Assembly (NCBI RefSeq): GCF_019392195.1
Contig: NZ_JAHXKI010000002.1
Coordinates: forward strand, 1,798,001 to 1,862,000
Direction of reading: 5' to 3'
Source of the DNA: Marinobacter sp. F4206
Lineage (GTDB): Bacteria; Pseudomonadota; Gammaproteobacteria; Pseudomonadales; Oleiphilaceae
DNA length: 64,000 nt
Shown here: in pieces, positions 38,206-46,141 of the stretch
How the letters are laid out: each line of letters begins with the position of its first letter
Numbering within the stretch: the first letter of the stretch is position 1
Position numbers and translations under genes: made by a program
The notes under the pieces: model-generated
The model's database searches: none
Told to the model about the DNA's origin: nothing
Seen by the model: only the letters and a program-made list of their open reading frames with translations

Positions 38206-38234
38206 AAACCCCGGAGCCTAGGCAACCGGGGTTT
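38206..38234 (-). terminator. Terminator hairpin in the leader of the small basic protein gene
   Basis: On the minus strand AAACCCCGG (38226-38234 region) pairs with CCGGGGTTT (38206-38214) and is followed by a T-rich tract TTTTTGTTTTTG. It is 37 nt before the ATG at 38169 and would stop transcripts coming from the right. No confident minus gene lies upstream within 700 bp, so attenuation or an unseen small RNA is possible. Confidence 0.65.
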
Positions 38235-38499
38235 GGCGGAGAAGCTGACCCGGTCGCTGCAATGGCTCCCGGGACTGACCGAAAGCCGTTAGATATCTTT
38301 CACCATGGCGCGCGCAGATTGCGTAACTCGGCAATCTTGGGCGGTGCTCAATCGGGACTGTGAAATTATTCCGGTCATAACGGCTCTTTCTTGGTTCGGT
38401 TCCGGCATCAGTGTATCGGTTGGCTGGCGCTTTGCAAGCGCAGGAGCGCTTCGGCAAACCCGTACAGACGGCTCTGTCTGGAATGCGCATAATTTCTCT

Positions 38500-38598
38500 T
38501 GTCACGTGTTTTTACGTTGTGCAATCCATGGCTTCTGCCGCGCCAGAAGCCTCATGGATCTCTCCTTTCTACGCAGCCCCTTGGGCTGCGTTTTTTTT
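38500..38598 (+). ncRNA. Candidate trans-acting small RNA
   Basis: A possible -10 box CATAAT (38488-38493) would start a transcript near 38500. It holds a strong hairpin (ATCCATG+GCTTCTG, 38524-38537, with CAGAAGC and CATGGAT, 38544-38559), then a single-stranded linker CTCTCCTTTCT (38560-38570), then the terminator at 38571-38598. The linker is the complement of a Shine-Dalgarno region (AGAAAGGAGAG). No -35 is obvious and no protein is encoded. The rest of 38235-38716 shows nothing else I can support. Confidence 0.5.
38571..38598 (+). terminator. Strong intrinsic terminator
   Basis: CGCAGCCC (38572-38579) pairs perfectly with GGGCTGCG (38583-38590) across CTT, followed by eight T (38591-38598). 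The nearest plus-strand gene upstream ends at 37852, about 720 bp away, so this terminator probably serves the candidate small RNA. Confidence 0.9.
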
Positions 38599-38716
38599 GC
38601 GGTAGTGGAAAGCTCGTAGCCACTACTTCGTACAGATCTCCGGCGGCATTTTGACGATAATTTGCACACTAACTTATCGTTGATGTCACCAGACACAGAG
38701 GTTGAAACCCAAGCAA

Positions 38717-38956
38717 ATGGCCGACAAAGCCGGATCTGTACGCAACAAATTCCGTTTCCACATTTTCGTTGAAGCCGCCCTGATTGCCGTTCTGGCCTTC
38801 TACATGCTGATCGCGCAGAACCAGGCGGTGGGCGAAAATCTCGTCTTTACTGTCGCCGGCGCAGGCCTGATGGCCCTGGTCACTTACTGGACGCTGAATA
38901 CCTTGCGGGACGGGCTGGAAGTGATTGCTATGCGGTCTCGCCGCTCCGGGGCCTGA
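38717..38956 (+). CDS. Small two-helix membrane protein, unknown
   Basis: A 79-residue protein starting at ATG 38717. Two membrane helices: about residues 17-34 (VEAALIAVLAFYMLIAQN) and 42-62 (VFTVAGAGLMALVTYW). The N-terminus is basic and the C-terminus carries RSRRSGA, so the ends are probably cytoplasmic. I recognise no family. It converges with and overlaps the exonuclease gene by 29 bp. An upstream TTG (38702) is possible but sits right on the ribosome site. Confidence 0.65.
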   Translation: MADKAGSVRNKFRFHIFVEAALIAVLAFYMLIAQNQAVGENLVFTVAGAGLMALVTYWTLNTLRDGLEVIAMRSRRSGA

Positions 38957-39437
38957 TCTTTTCCCAGGTTTTATGAAGGATAAGGGCATCGTTGGCGGCC
39001 CTGTGCACCGGTAATCCCAGTTCAGTGATCACCTGCTGACGAACACCCGACCATTCCCGGACCTGGGGCGTGTCGAGCAGCACCGAAATGGATTCCAGCT
39101 GAAAGTCCGGGCGCACCCTGGCCGCGCGGAACAGCCGGTGGAGCCAGAAGCTGTCGAAGGTCCAGGCATCGCAGAAAACCTGCCCCGGCAGTAACTCGTT
39201 CAGATGGAGCGCCACTTCCCGCACGGAAGAGCCTTCTGCTTCCAGTGTCGTGCGTGAAATCCCGTGGATGCGCTCGGCGCTCTCGGACCAGTCCTGCCAC
39301 AGAACATGGGGTGCAATGAGCCAGCTGTGCAGCGTACCATCCGGCATGCAGATGCCTACCTCGATCGGGTAGCTCGCAATCAGGTCGAGGCTCGAGGCTT
39401 CAAAATCGATGAATGCCGGGCGGATGTCAGTGGTCAT
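38928..39437 (-). CDS. DEDDh 3'-5' exonuclease
   Basis: A 169-residue nuclease domain of the DnaQ/RNase T type. Exo I is FIDFEASSL (Asp and Glu), Exo II is in DAWTFDSFWLHRLF and Exo III is HRAANDALIL, with His and Asp of the DEDDh variant. It stands alone without a polymerase or helicase domain. I start at ATG 39437; the frame extends to 39506 but the extra N-terminus is not conserved-looking. It degrades single-stranded RNA or DNA ends, precise substrate unknown. It is divergent from queC. Confidence 0.85.
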   Translation of the reverse strand: MTTDIRPAFIDFEASSLDLIASYPIEVGICMPDGTLHSWLIAPHVLWQDWSESAERIHGISRTTLEAEGSSVREVALHLNELLPGQVFCDAWTFDSFWLHRLFRAARVRPDFQLESISVLLDTPQVREWSGVRQQVITELGLPVHRAANDALILHKTWEKIRPRSGETA

Positions 39438-39622
39438 TGGCTCAGTGTAGTCGATGTGTTGTTTTTCGCTGAGTTTACCCGCCCCGGTCCCGGGACGCGA
39501 ACCCAACCTGTGCGTGCACTGTTACAATATGTCCATTCATTGTAAAAGCCCGATGACAGCCATCTGTCACGGGGGCGCGAGTAAACCAGCCCGGGCCGCA
39601 AGACACCATATGGGGATTCCGA

Positions 39623-40288
39623 ATGACTGATACCGTGGTTGTAATCTATTCCGGAGGCATGGACTCCTACACCCTGCTGCACCTGGCTCGCGAACGCGGC
39701 TATCAGGTTCATGCACTGTCCTTCAATTATGGCCAGCGTCATGTCCGGGAGCTGGAGTGCGCGGCTTCCGTCTGCCAGTCTCTGGGTATTCCCCACAAGG
39801 TGATTGATATCCGGGCCATGAGCGAGGTGATGTCCGGCTCGGCCCTGACCTCCGGAATTGAAGTGCCCGAAGGCCACTACGAAGAGGACAGCATGAAGGC
39901 CACGGTGGTGCCTAACCGCAACATGATCTTGTTGTCCCTCGCTACCGGTTATGCGGTGACGGTGGGCGCCGGCGCCGTCTGGTATGGCGCGCACGGAGGT
40001 GACCACGCCATCTATCCGGATTGCCGACCGGAATTCGTGGAGAAGATGGACGCGGTGTGCCGGGTCGCGAATTACGAGCCGGTGGGGATCGAGGCGCCAT
40101 TCATGTCCATGGACAAGGGCCGTATTCTGGCCGAGGGCCTGCAACTCGGGCTGGATTACAGTCAGACCTGGACCTGCTACAACGGCCGGGACCGGGCCTG
40201 CGGTCGTTGCGGTTCCTGCGTCGAGCGCCTTGAAGCGTTTGCCGCCAACGGCGTGACGGATCCGCTGGAATACGAGGTGCGTGCCTGA
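39623..40288 (+). CDS. queC: 7-cyano-7-deazaguanine synthase QueC
   Basis: Converts 7-carboxy-7-deazaguanine to preQ0 with ATP and ammonia in queuosine biosynthesis. A 221-residue protein of the family size with the PP-loop SGGMDS near the N-terminus, the stretch [12 protein letters not shown]-like [15 protein letters not shown] and a C-terminal zinc site [10 protein letters not shown] plus an earlier Cys ([15 protein letters not shown]). GGGGA is 6 nt before the ATG. The stop overlaps the queE start by one base (TGATG). A small hairpin TGACAG/CTGTCA (39554-39569) lies in the leader; I see no preQ1 riboswitch. Confidence 0.95.
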   Translation: MTDTVVVIYSGGMDSYTLLHLARERGYQVHALSFNYGQRHVRELECAASVCQSLGIPHKVIDIRAMSEVMSGSALTSGIEVPEGHYEEDSMKATVVPNRNMILLSLATGYAVTVGAGAVWYGAHGGDHAIYPDCRPEFVEKMDAVCRVANYEPVGIEAPFMSMDKGRILAEGLQLGLDYSQTWTCYNGRDRACGRCGSCVERLEAFAANGVTDPLEYEVRA

Positions 40289-40944
40289 TGTACCGGGTAA
40301 AGGAAGCCTTTTACACGCTTCAGGGCGAAGGCGCCCAGGCCGGGCGGGCGGCGGTGTTCTGTCGGTTCAGCAAATGCAACCTGTGGACCGGCCGGGAAAA
40401 GGACCGGGCGACCGCAGTCTGTAATTTCTGTGACACCGATTTCGTCGGTACCGATGGCCAGAACGGCGGCCGTTTTGAAACGCCGGAGGCTCTGGCCGAG
40501 CACATCCGCCGTCTGTGGCCGGATGCGCCAGGACGACCCTACGTCGTTTGTACCGGGGGCGAACCACTGCTGCAGCTGGACGGACCTTTGATTGAGGCCT
40601 TTCACCGTACGGGATTCGAGGTGGGGGTAGAGACCAACGGCACGCTTCCGGCCCCGGCGGGGATTGACTGGTTGTGTGTCAGCCCCAAGGCCGATGCGCC
40701 CGTCGTGGTGGAAACCTGCGACGAACTCAAGCTGGTGTATCCGCAACCGTTGGCGATGCCCGAGCGTTTCCGACACATCCGTGCCGACCATTATTTTCTC
40801 TCACCGATGGCGTCCCCGGCGGCCCCCGAGAACGGACAAGATCCGGTCAAGCAGAGCAACACCCGCAAGGCCACCGACTACTGTCTTGCTCACCCCGAGT
40901 GGCGTCTGACCCTGCAGATGCACAAAATCATCGGAATCGACTGA
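40288..40944 (+). CDS. queE: 7-carboxy-7-deazaguanine synthase QueE
   Basis: A radical SAM enzyme that turns carboxytetrahydropterin into 7-carboxy-7-deazaguanine, the step before QueC. 218 residues. The N-terminus [33 protein letters not shown] is standard for QueE. The cluster-binding cysteines appear as CNLW... with CNFCDTDF about 15 residues on, that is the expanded motif seen in gammaproteobacterial QueE rather than classical CxxxCxxC. VCTGGEPLLQ holds the SAM-binding GGEP. It is coupled to queC and ends flush with the convergent AraC gene. Confidence 0.94.
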   Translation: MYRVKEAFYTLQGEGAQAGRAAVFCRFSKCNLWTGREKDRATAVCNFCDTDFVGTDGQNGGRFETPEALAEHIRRLWPDAPGRPYVVCTGGEPLLQLDGPLIEAFHRTGFEVGVETNGTLPAPAGIDWLCVSPKADAPVVVETCDELKLVYPQPLAMPERFRHIRADHYFLSPMASPAAPENGQDPVKQSNTRKATDYCLAHPEWRLTLQMHKIIGID

Positions 40945-42015
40945 TCATACCGTGGCGGTCAGCACGGCTGTCACCGATGTCCCCGGTGGACGCCGTGCAT
41001 TGTTGCGATACTGGCTTGGGCTGGTTCCGGTCCAGCGTTTGAAGGCACGGGTGAAGTTGGCCGCATCGGCGTAGCCGAGAGCGTCGGCAATCTGACTCAG
41101 ATTCATCCCGGTGTTGGTCAAGAGTTCCCCGGCCCGTTCCAGCCGCACCCGGTCCACCAGGGCCTGGAAACTGGCATTTTCCTCCTGCAGTCGGCGTTTG
41201 AGCGTGCGTTCGGACACGAACAGGGTGGCTGCCACCCGTGCCAGTTTCGGTGGGAACGGGTGACTGGTTTCGATTACCCGGCGGACCCGGCAGGCAAACC
41301 CCGCATCTTCCGTCAATTGCCGCAGGGCCTCCTCACACTGGCTCCGGGAGGACGCCGCGAGCTGGTCATCGCTGAAGCGGATCGGCAGATCCAGCTGTGA
41401 GACCGGAATCACCAGTGCATCTTCCGTTGCGCCGTACTCCACCGGTACCGGCAGCAGCTGCCGGAAGCGGTGGAAGTAAGCGGGCTCGGGACCCCGGCGC
41501 AGGACTCGGGAGCCTTCCACAATGGCGCCGGTCAGTTGCGCCCCCATGAAAATGCAACCGAACAGCATGGCATCCATGATGAAGCCCTGCAGTGGACCCA
41601 GATCCATATCGCAGGTGACCGTGTACCAGGCGTTGCTGCCGCCACGTCGTTTGGTGACGTGCAGGTGCGGCGCACGCAGGGTCAGGTAGCGGGTCATCAG
41701 CTCCAGGGCTTCTTCCAGCGTACGACTGCTCATAACGGCGGTGCCCAGGGCCCCATGCAGCGGCATTTTCAGCTCCCGAGCCAGCATGATACCCAGCCCC
41801 GGTTCGCCGCTTTCGATGATGGCCCGGGTCACGAATTCGCTGGCCTGGGCTTGACTCACCCGGAGGTCGGTGGCATTCAGCCGGTGCGGGTCCAGGCCGA
41901 CCCGGAGCAGAAGGCCCCGTTCATCGACACCAATGGTATGCAGCAGTTCGGCCAGCAGGTGCAGATAGATGGCCGGCATGCCCAGGTCCTGTGCAGTTGA
42001 GACTGAGGCGCGCAT
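40945..42015 (-). CDS. AraC-family regulator (OruR/arabinose-binding type)
   Basis: A 356-residue regulator. The N-terminal about 200 residues form the ligand-binding half (ARELKMPLHGALGTAVMSSRTLEEALELMTRYLTLRAPHL) typical of the OruR/ArgR-like branch; the C-terminal 100 hold two helix-turn-helix motifs, ARVAATLFVSERTLKRRLQEE and LSQIADALGYADAANFTRAFKRWTGTSPSQYR. AAGGA is 7 nt before the ATG. A palindrome ATCAAATTTGAT lies just upstream (42061-42072). The alpha/beta hydrolase gene lies upstream on the same strand, so that gene or a lipid-metabolism target may be controlled. Confidence 0.92.
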   Translation of the reverse strand: MRASVSTAQDLGMPAIYLHLLAELLHTIGVDERGLLLRVGLDPHRLNATDLRVSQAQASEFVTRAIIESGEPGLGIMLARELKMPLHGALGTAVMSSRTLEEALELMTRYLTLRAPHLHVTKRRGGSNAWYTVTCDMDLGPLQGFIMDAMLFGCIFMGAQLTGAIVEGSRVLRRGPEPAYFHRFRQLLPVPVEYGATEDALVIPVSQLDLPIRFSDDQLAASSRSQCEEALRQLTEDAGFACRVRRVIETSHPFPPKLARVAATLFVSERTLKRRLQEENASFQALVDRVRLERAGELLTNTGMNLSQIADALGYADAANFTRAFKRWTGTSPSQYRNNARRPPGTSVTAVLTATV

Positions 42016-42060
42016 GGGGTTTCCTTGTTTGCTTCTGTTCTTGTTATGTAAGGGATACTG

Positions 42061-42072
42061 ATCAAATTTGAT
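42061..42072. promoter_or_regulatory. Palindrome before the AraC-type gene
   Basis: ATCAAATTTGAT is a perfect 12-bp palindrome about 45 bp from the start of the AraC-type gene. It could be an operator or simply part of an AT-rich promoter. Confidence 0.35.
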
Positions 42073-42118
42073 TATGACCGGTCAGCGAGTCTGCCCCCAT
42101 GACTCGAATGACGGGTGC

Positions 42119-42154
42119 AATGGCCAGATGGGCCAATTGGCCCATCTGGCCATT
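42119..42154. repeat. Perfect 36-bp palindrome without spacer
   Basis: Left arm 42119-42136 (AATGGCCAGATGGGCCAA) is the exact reverse complement of the right arm 42137-42154. It lies between the stop of the alpha/beta hydrolase (42194) and the start of the AraC-type gene (42015), both on the minus strand. No T tract follows on either side, so it is unlike a normal intrinsic terminator. Confidence 0.85.
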
Positions 42155-42193
42155 ATGCTCCCACTCCCGGTAAAAGAGCCTCGAGCCCTGGCA

Positions 42194-43081
42194 TTACTGG
42201 TTGTGGCGCTGGACAAAGTCCTGCAGAACCGCCGCTGAACGTCCCGGGTTTTCCAGCATGGGCAGGTGGCCGACGCCTCGGAAAATGTGAACTTCAGCAT
42301 GCGGTGTCGCGGTCGCAAACCAGTTCACGCAACGGGTGGGTGTGATGACGTCCCGGTCGCCCCACTGCACTTGCAGGGGGGGCGTCGATTCGCCCAGGTA
42401 GCGCACGGGTGCGAGGGCGTCCGCCAGCATGTCACCGAAAATATGGTGCAGGGCGTCTGTACGTTGCAGCAGATCGGGTCCCAGCAGGCCGGTCATGGCC
42501 ATGCCGGATACCGTGGGCCGGCCACTGCCGATGCTGTTGAACATGCGGTATACGCCTTTCCAGTCCCGGGGAATCAGCAGGCTGTCCCGATCCGATTCGA
42601 AGGGGGCATCCGGATCAACGTCGGGATGTTCCGGGATACCGGCGCTGTTGAGCAAGGTTACGGACCGCGGTGCCGGCTCCAGTTTGTGGGCGAGGATCGC
42701 GGCAATGGCGCCGCCCATGGAGCTGCCGGCCAGATGAATATTGCGGGTCGGAAAGCCGTCCAGCCAGTCGCGCAGGCGCCGTGCCTGGGACTCGTAGCTG
42801 TAACTGGCCTCTGTCCGATACTCGCTTTCGCCCAGACCGGGCAGGTCTGGGACCAGCAGGTGCCAGTGCCGGGGCAGGCGTTGCAGCCAGAACCCCCAGT
42901 TCTCTTTCATGGCGGCGAAGCCGTGGATCAGTACCACGGTGGGCTGGTCGGGACCGGGCCTGCCACGTTCCAGATACACCAGCCGGTGGTTGTCCAGCCG
43001 GGTTTCACGGCGCCGGGCCTGCAACAGCAGGCGCTGTCCGGTTCGGGCTGCAGGCCATAGGTTTGGGGTAGGGATTCTCAT
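42194..43081 (-). CDS. Alpha/beta hydrolase
   Basis: A 295-residue hydrolase of the monoglyceride-lipase / meta-cleavage hydrolase type. HGFAAMKENW supplies the oxyanion loop, GSSMGG the nucleophile Ser, D in WGDRDVITP and H in VGHLPM the rest of the triad. The N-terminus is basic and somewhat hydrophobic (WPAARTGQRLLLQARRR) but not a clear signal. I use ATG 43081; a GTG at 43096 extends it by five residues. An AraC-type regulator gene follows on the same strand, so regulation by it is plausible. Substrate is unknown, perhaps a fatty-acid ester. Confidence 0.85.
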   Translation of the reverse strand: MRIPTPNLWPAARTGQRLLLQARRRETRLDNHRLVYLERGRPGPDQPTVVLIHGFAAMKENWGFWLQRLPRHWHLLVPDLPGLGESEYRTEASYSYESQARRLRDWLDGFPTRNIHLAGSSMGGAIAAILAHKLEPAPRSVTLLNSAGIPEHPDVDPDAPFESDRDSLLIPRDWKGVYRMFNSIGSGRPTVSGMAMTGLLGPDLLQRTDALHHIFGDMLADALAPVRYLGESTPPLQVQWGDRDVITPTRCVNWFATATPHAEVHIFRGVGHLPMLENPGRSAAVLQDFVQRHNQ

Positions 43082-43188
43082 GGGGGTACTGACCACGCTG
43101 GCTGAAAGATGTCAGCTCAGTTTACCGCCACCGGACGCCAGCGCGTTGGCCTGCAAGCCGGGGGCTGGCGGCGGCGAGGCAAAACCGG

Positions 43189-44952
43189 TCAGTGCCGGAT
43201 GTCGGTAATCACCGGGTTGTGGTCCGATGAGCGCCAGGGCGAGGTTTGCGCCGCTTCCACTGGTCCCCGGTAGTCCAGTGCCCGGGGCTCGTCCGCATTG
43301 AGCAGCCAGGTTGCGGCGGTCAGGATACGAGGCTTGAGCGAATCGGACGCCAGAGCGTAGTCGAGCGAGCCTTTCTCACCCTTGTAACGGTAGGTGTAGT
43401 GGCGGCAGGACTCGGGTGTGCAGGGCTGGAGGTGATGCACCATGCTGGTGAAGCCGGCCTCACGAAAGACGTCCAGGGGCGTCTCCCGGGCATAGGCATT
43501 CAGGTCGCCGGTAATCACTGTCCCCGCCAGATCCGGTGGCGCGGACAGCGAAGGCAGCCAGTCGAGAACTGCCTCGGCGGCGTGGACCCGGCGGCGGGTG
43601 TAGCAGCCCTCGCCATCGTTCTGGGCCCGATCGGCCCCGACGGCATTCCGGCAGGACTTGGATTTCAGGTGCACGGTTACGATCCGGACCGCCGCGCCGC
43701 CCTGCCGGGGCCGGAAGGTCTGGCTGAGGGGCGGCCTGCCACGGTGCTGGAACGGGCCGCTGGTCAGGCGGGTCGGGATGCCGACGGTGTCGATACGGTC
43801 CTCCCGGTAGAGCAGCGTGGTTCGGATCTCGTCCGAGCCATCGGCGTCGGGGGTTGCGACCACTCGCCAGGCCGGTCCCAGGGCACGGGCCAGGTCGGCC
43901 ACCGAACTCTCCGGTCCGTAGCCGTCGTTTTCCATCTCGGAGAGGGCCAGGATGTCCGGATCCGGCGCCTGCAGGGCCGCCACCAGCCGTTCGTGCTGGT
44001 CCCGGTACTGGAGCTGGGTCCTGGCACCGCGGGTCGTTGGGAAGTCCAGTCCCTGGCCATTGCCATTGAAGTAGTTGGCCAGGTTCATGGTCAGCAGGCG
44101 GATGTGGGGTTCGGTTGGTCGCGAGGGCGGCGGCTGCCTTGGGTTGGCAGGCGCAAACACCGGAGTCGATTCCGGCTGGAGTCGCCAGTCACCGAAGCGA
44201 AAATCCAGGGTGCCGATGAGTCCGCTCACCCGGTCTCCGGCGCGCACCGTCTGTGCCGGGGACAAGCCCCCCGGCGGCCAGGGCAGCGGGCGTGGATCCC
44301 TTTGCCGGCGGCCATCATCCAGCACTATGCGCCGGTTCCGGTTTCGCTCGGAAGCCTTCAGGGCGGCGGTTCCCGGTGCCAGGTACTCCGTGGCCCTGAT
44401 CTGGTCGGTCGGCGCCAGGGTCAGTTCGCCATAAAGGCTGAGATTGTAGCTGTCGATGACCGTCAGTGGCTGTTCAAACCGCACCCGCATGTTTTCCAGC
44501 GATTCGGGCGGTGCCGACCATGGCAGCCAGACAGGGGCGGGTTCCGGCAGTGCTTCCCGGCCGCAGACGGTCATCGTCTGGATACCAACCAGCTCGGTCA
44601 GCCCGTGGTACTCCTTGACCTGGCCGGTTACCCGCAGGCGCTCGCCCGGTGTGCCGGCTGAGCGCTGGGTATAGACGAACAGCGCCTCGGAGGTACGTGG
44701 ATCGTTATCGGTCTGGTGGTCGGCCTGCTGCAGGTAGATGCCTTGAAAGCCGCCCGGCCCGCGGGCGTCCCGGGTGACAATGCCTTCGACAGTGACGGTC
44801 TGTCCGGCCATCGGCGATTGATGGCCGCTGCCCTGGATCCTGGCAATGGGTGTAGCGGACTGGCCACAGGACGAGGCCGCCGCTCCTGCCATGGGCAGGG
44901 CCAGCAGCGTCAGCAGTGAACAGGAGAGAAGGTTGCGGGTGCTGTCGATCAC
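43189..44952 (-). CDS. ExeM/NucH-type extracellular endonuclease
   Basis: A 587-residue secreted nuclease. Signal peptide of about 25 residues, then an OB-fold-like domain (VTVEGIVTRDARGPGGFQGIYLQ), a middle region, and a C-terminal endonuclease/exonuclease/phosphatase domain. In this last domain LTMNLANYFNG, ILALSEMENDG (metal Glu), VTGDLNAYARETP (Asp/Asn pair) and SSDHNPVITDI (catalytic Asp-His) match the family. It degrades extracellular DNA, useful for biofilm dispersal or as a phosphorus source. Its stop lies 108 bp from the hydrolase gene start on the same strand; the WYL regulator gene is immediately upstream. Confidence 0.92.
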   Translation of the reverse strand: MIDSTRNLLSCSLLTLLALPMAGAAASSCGQSATPIARIQGSGHQSPMAGQTVTVEGIVTRDARGPGGFQGIYLQQADHQTDNDPRTSEALFVYTQRSAGTPGERLRVTGQVKEYHGLTELVGIQTMTVCGREALPEPAPVWLPWSAPPESLENMRVRFEQPLTVIDSYNLSLYGELTLAPTDQIRATEYLAPGTAALKASERNRNRRIVLDDGRRQRDPRPLPWPPGGLSPAQTVRAGDRVSGLIGTLDFRFGDWRLQPESTPVFAPANPRQPPPSRPTEPHIRLLTMNLANYFNGNGQGLDFPTTRGARTQLQYRDQHERLVAALQAPDPDILALSEMENDGYGPESSVADLARALGPAWRVVATPDADGSDEIRTTLLYREDRIDTVGIPTRLTSGPFQHRGRPPLSQTFRPRQGGAAVRIVTVHLKSKSCRNAVGADRAQNDGEGCYTRRRVHAAEAVLDWLPSLSAPPDLAGTVITGDLNAYARETPLDVFREAGFTSMVHHLQPCTPESCRHYTYRYKGEKGSLDYALASDSLKPRILTAATWLLNADEPRALDYRGPVEAAQTSPWRSSDHNPVITDIRH

Positions 44953-44961
44953 TCCGGCAGT

Positions 44962-45864
44962 CTAGCAGAGCCCGGCCACGGCTTTCAGTGCCCGTTCCCG
45001 TTTGCTGCCAAAACCGAGCTGGTCCGGGTTGGCCAATTCCAGCTGCTGAACGAGCGGGTCCGGGTGCTGGTTGTCGAGGGTGATGCCGAGACGGGACAGC
45101 ATATATGGCGCCAGGGCGGCCCGGGTCTCTATCTCGAGCCGGCCATGGTCCATGCCGTAATCCTGGGCAATGATCCGTTGCTGGGCCTCGGTAAGACGCC
45201 GGTCGGGAGTCAGCACCATGGTCACTTCCCGGTTCCAGTCGCTGTCCTGTTGCCGGCCGTGCTTGGCCCGCTGGCGCAGTGCCTCCGGCGGCCGGTGGAA
45301 ACGGCTAAGGGCGAAATCCCGGAATTCCCGGTTGGACTCGCACCAGGCCCTCAGATGCCAGCTGTTGCCGGTGCAAACCAGAGTGTGGGGCTCGAGAATG
45401 CTCTCTACCGCTTCCGGCCGGCTCAGGGATACGTAGCTGGCCCGCAGCTGGCGTCCATGACGGGTGGCAAGCACCACGGCCCGCATGGTTTCCGGCGAAA
45501 TGACCCGGTTGGGTCCCTGCACCACAGTACTCTCGGGCAGGTTGATGTTGAGTGACTCGAAAGTGCTGCTCAGATTCTGCTGGCGCGCCAGCAGATCCAG
45601 GTATTCGCTGACCTGCCCGCGAGTCACCACCGGACGAAAGACTTTCGACGGAACATAGCCCTTGAGGTGGCGATCGTACACCAGGTTGCCCGGCGCCAGT
45701 TCCCGCAGATAGGTGTTGATGTCCTTGGACGCCTGCTGTCGACCGATGCCAAAGCTGTAACAGATGTGGTTGGTGGTCAGGCGACCTTCCCACAGGGCAA
45801 TGGTTTCGATCAGTCGATAGCGAAGCAGCAAATCCCAGCGGATGGGCCAGTCCGTTTTTTTCAT
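44962..45864 (-). CDS. WYL-domain regulator of the CapW/BrxR type
   Basis: A 300-residue DNA-binding protein. It has an N-terminal winged helix (RLIETIALWEGRLTTNHICYSFGIGRQQASKDINTYLRELA), a WYL domain where the signature is SWHLRAWCESNREFRDFALSRF, and a C-terminal WCX-like extension with MVLTPDRRLTEAQQRIIAQDYGM. That order and the WHLRAWCE pattern are those of the CapW/BrxR repressors that guard CBASS and BREX phage-defence operons and sense single-stranded nucleic acid. No defence genes are next to it; downstream on its strand comes the ExeM-type nuclease. Start is ATG 45864, with a weak ribosome site. Target unknown. Confidence 0.82.
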   Translation of the reverse strand: MKKTDWPIRWDLLLRYRLIETIALWEGRLTTNHICYSFGIGRQQASKDINTYLRELAPGNLVYDRHLKGYVPSKVFRPVVTRGQVSEYLDLLARQQNLSSTFESLNINLPESTVVQGPNRVISPETMRAVVLATRHGRQLRASYVSLSRPEAVESILEPHTLVCTGNSWHLRAWCESNREFRDFALSRFHRPPEALRQRAKHGRQQDSDWNREVTMVLTPDRRLTEAQQRIIAQDYGMDHGRLEIETRAALAPYMLSRLGITLDNQHPDPLVQQLELANPDQLGFGSKRERALKAVAGLC

Positions 45865-46141
45865 AACCAGTCGCTCACGGGTCCAATGAATAGCTGGCGT
45901 CCATGTTACCTGCTCTGACAACTGTGGTCTGTTACGACCCATTAATGTACAACGCTGTCAAACCGCGCGGTGACGGCCTTACAGCCATCATCGACAGGTC
46001 ATTCGGCAGGTTTCGGGAAGTGCCTAGTGGTTACCAGGGTTCCCTGCTGATCTAATACGTCGCCGGCCAATTCCGGATCTTGATGCTACCTTTTCCCCCA
46101 CCCCTTGCGAACGTTTCTCGTCACACCCGGAGTCCGCTGTA

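Noticed and set aside
38218-38505. A 95-codon open frame on the minus strand, upstream of the small basic protein gene.
   Set aside because: Product looks random, the frame covers an intrinsic terminator and there is no ribosome site.
39541-39622. A preQ1 riboswitch before queC.
   Set aside because: Only a simple 6-bp hairpin is present, without the conserved aptamer core.
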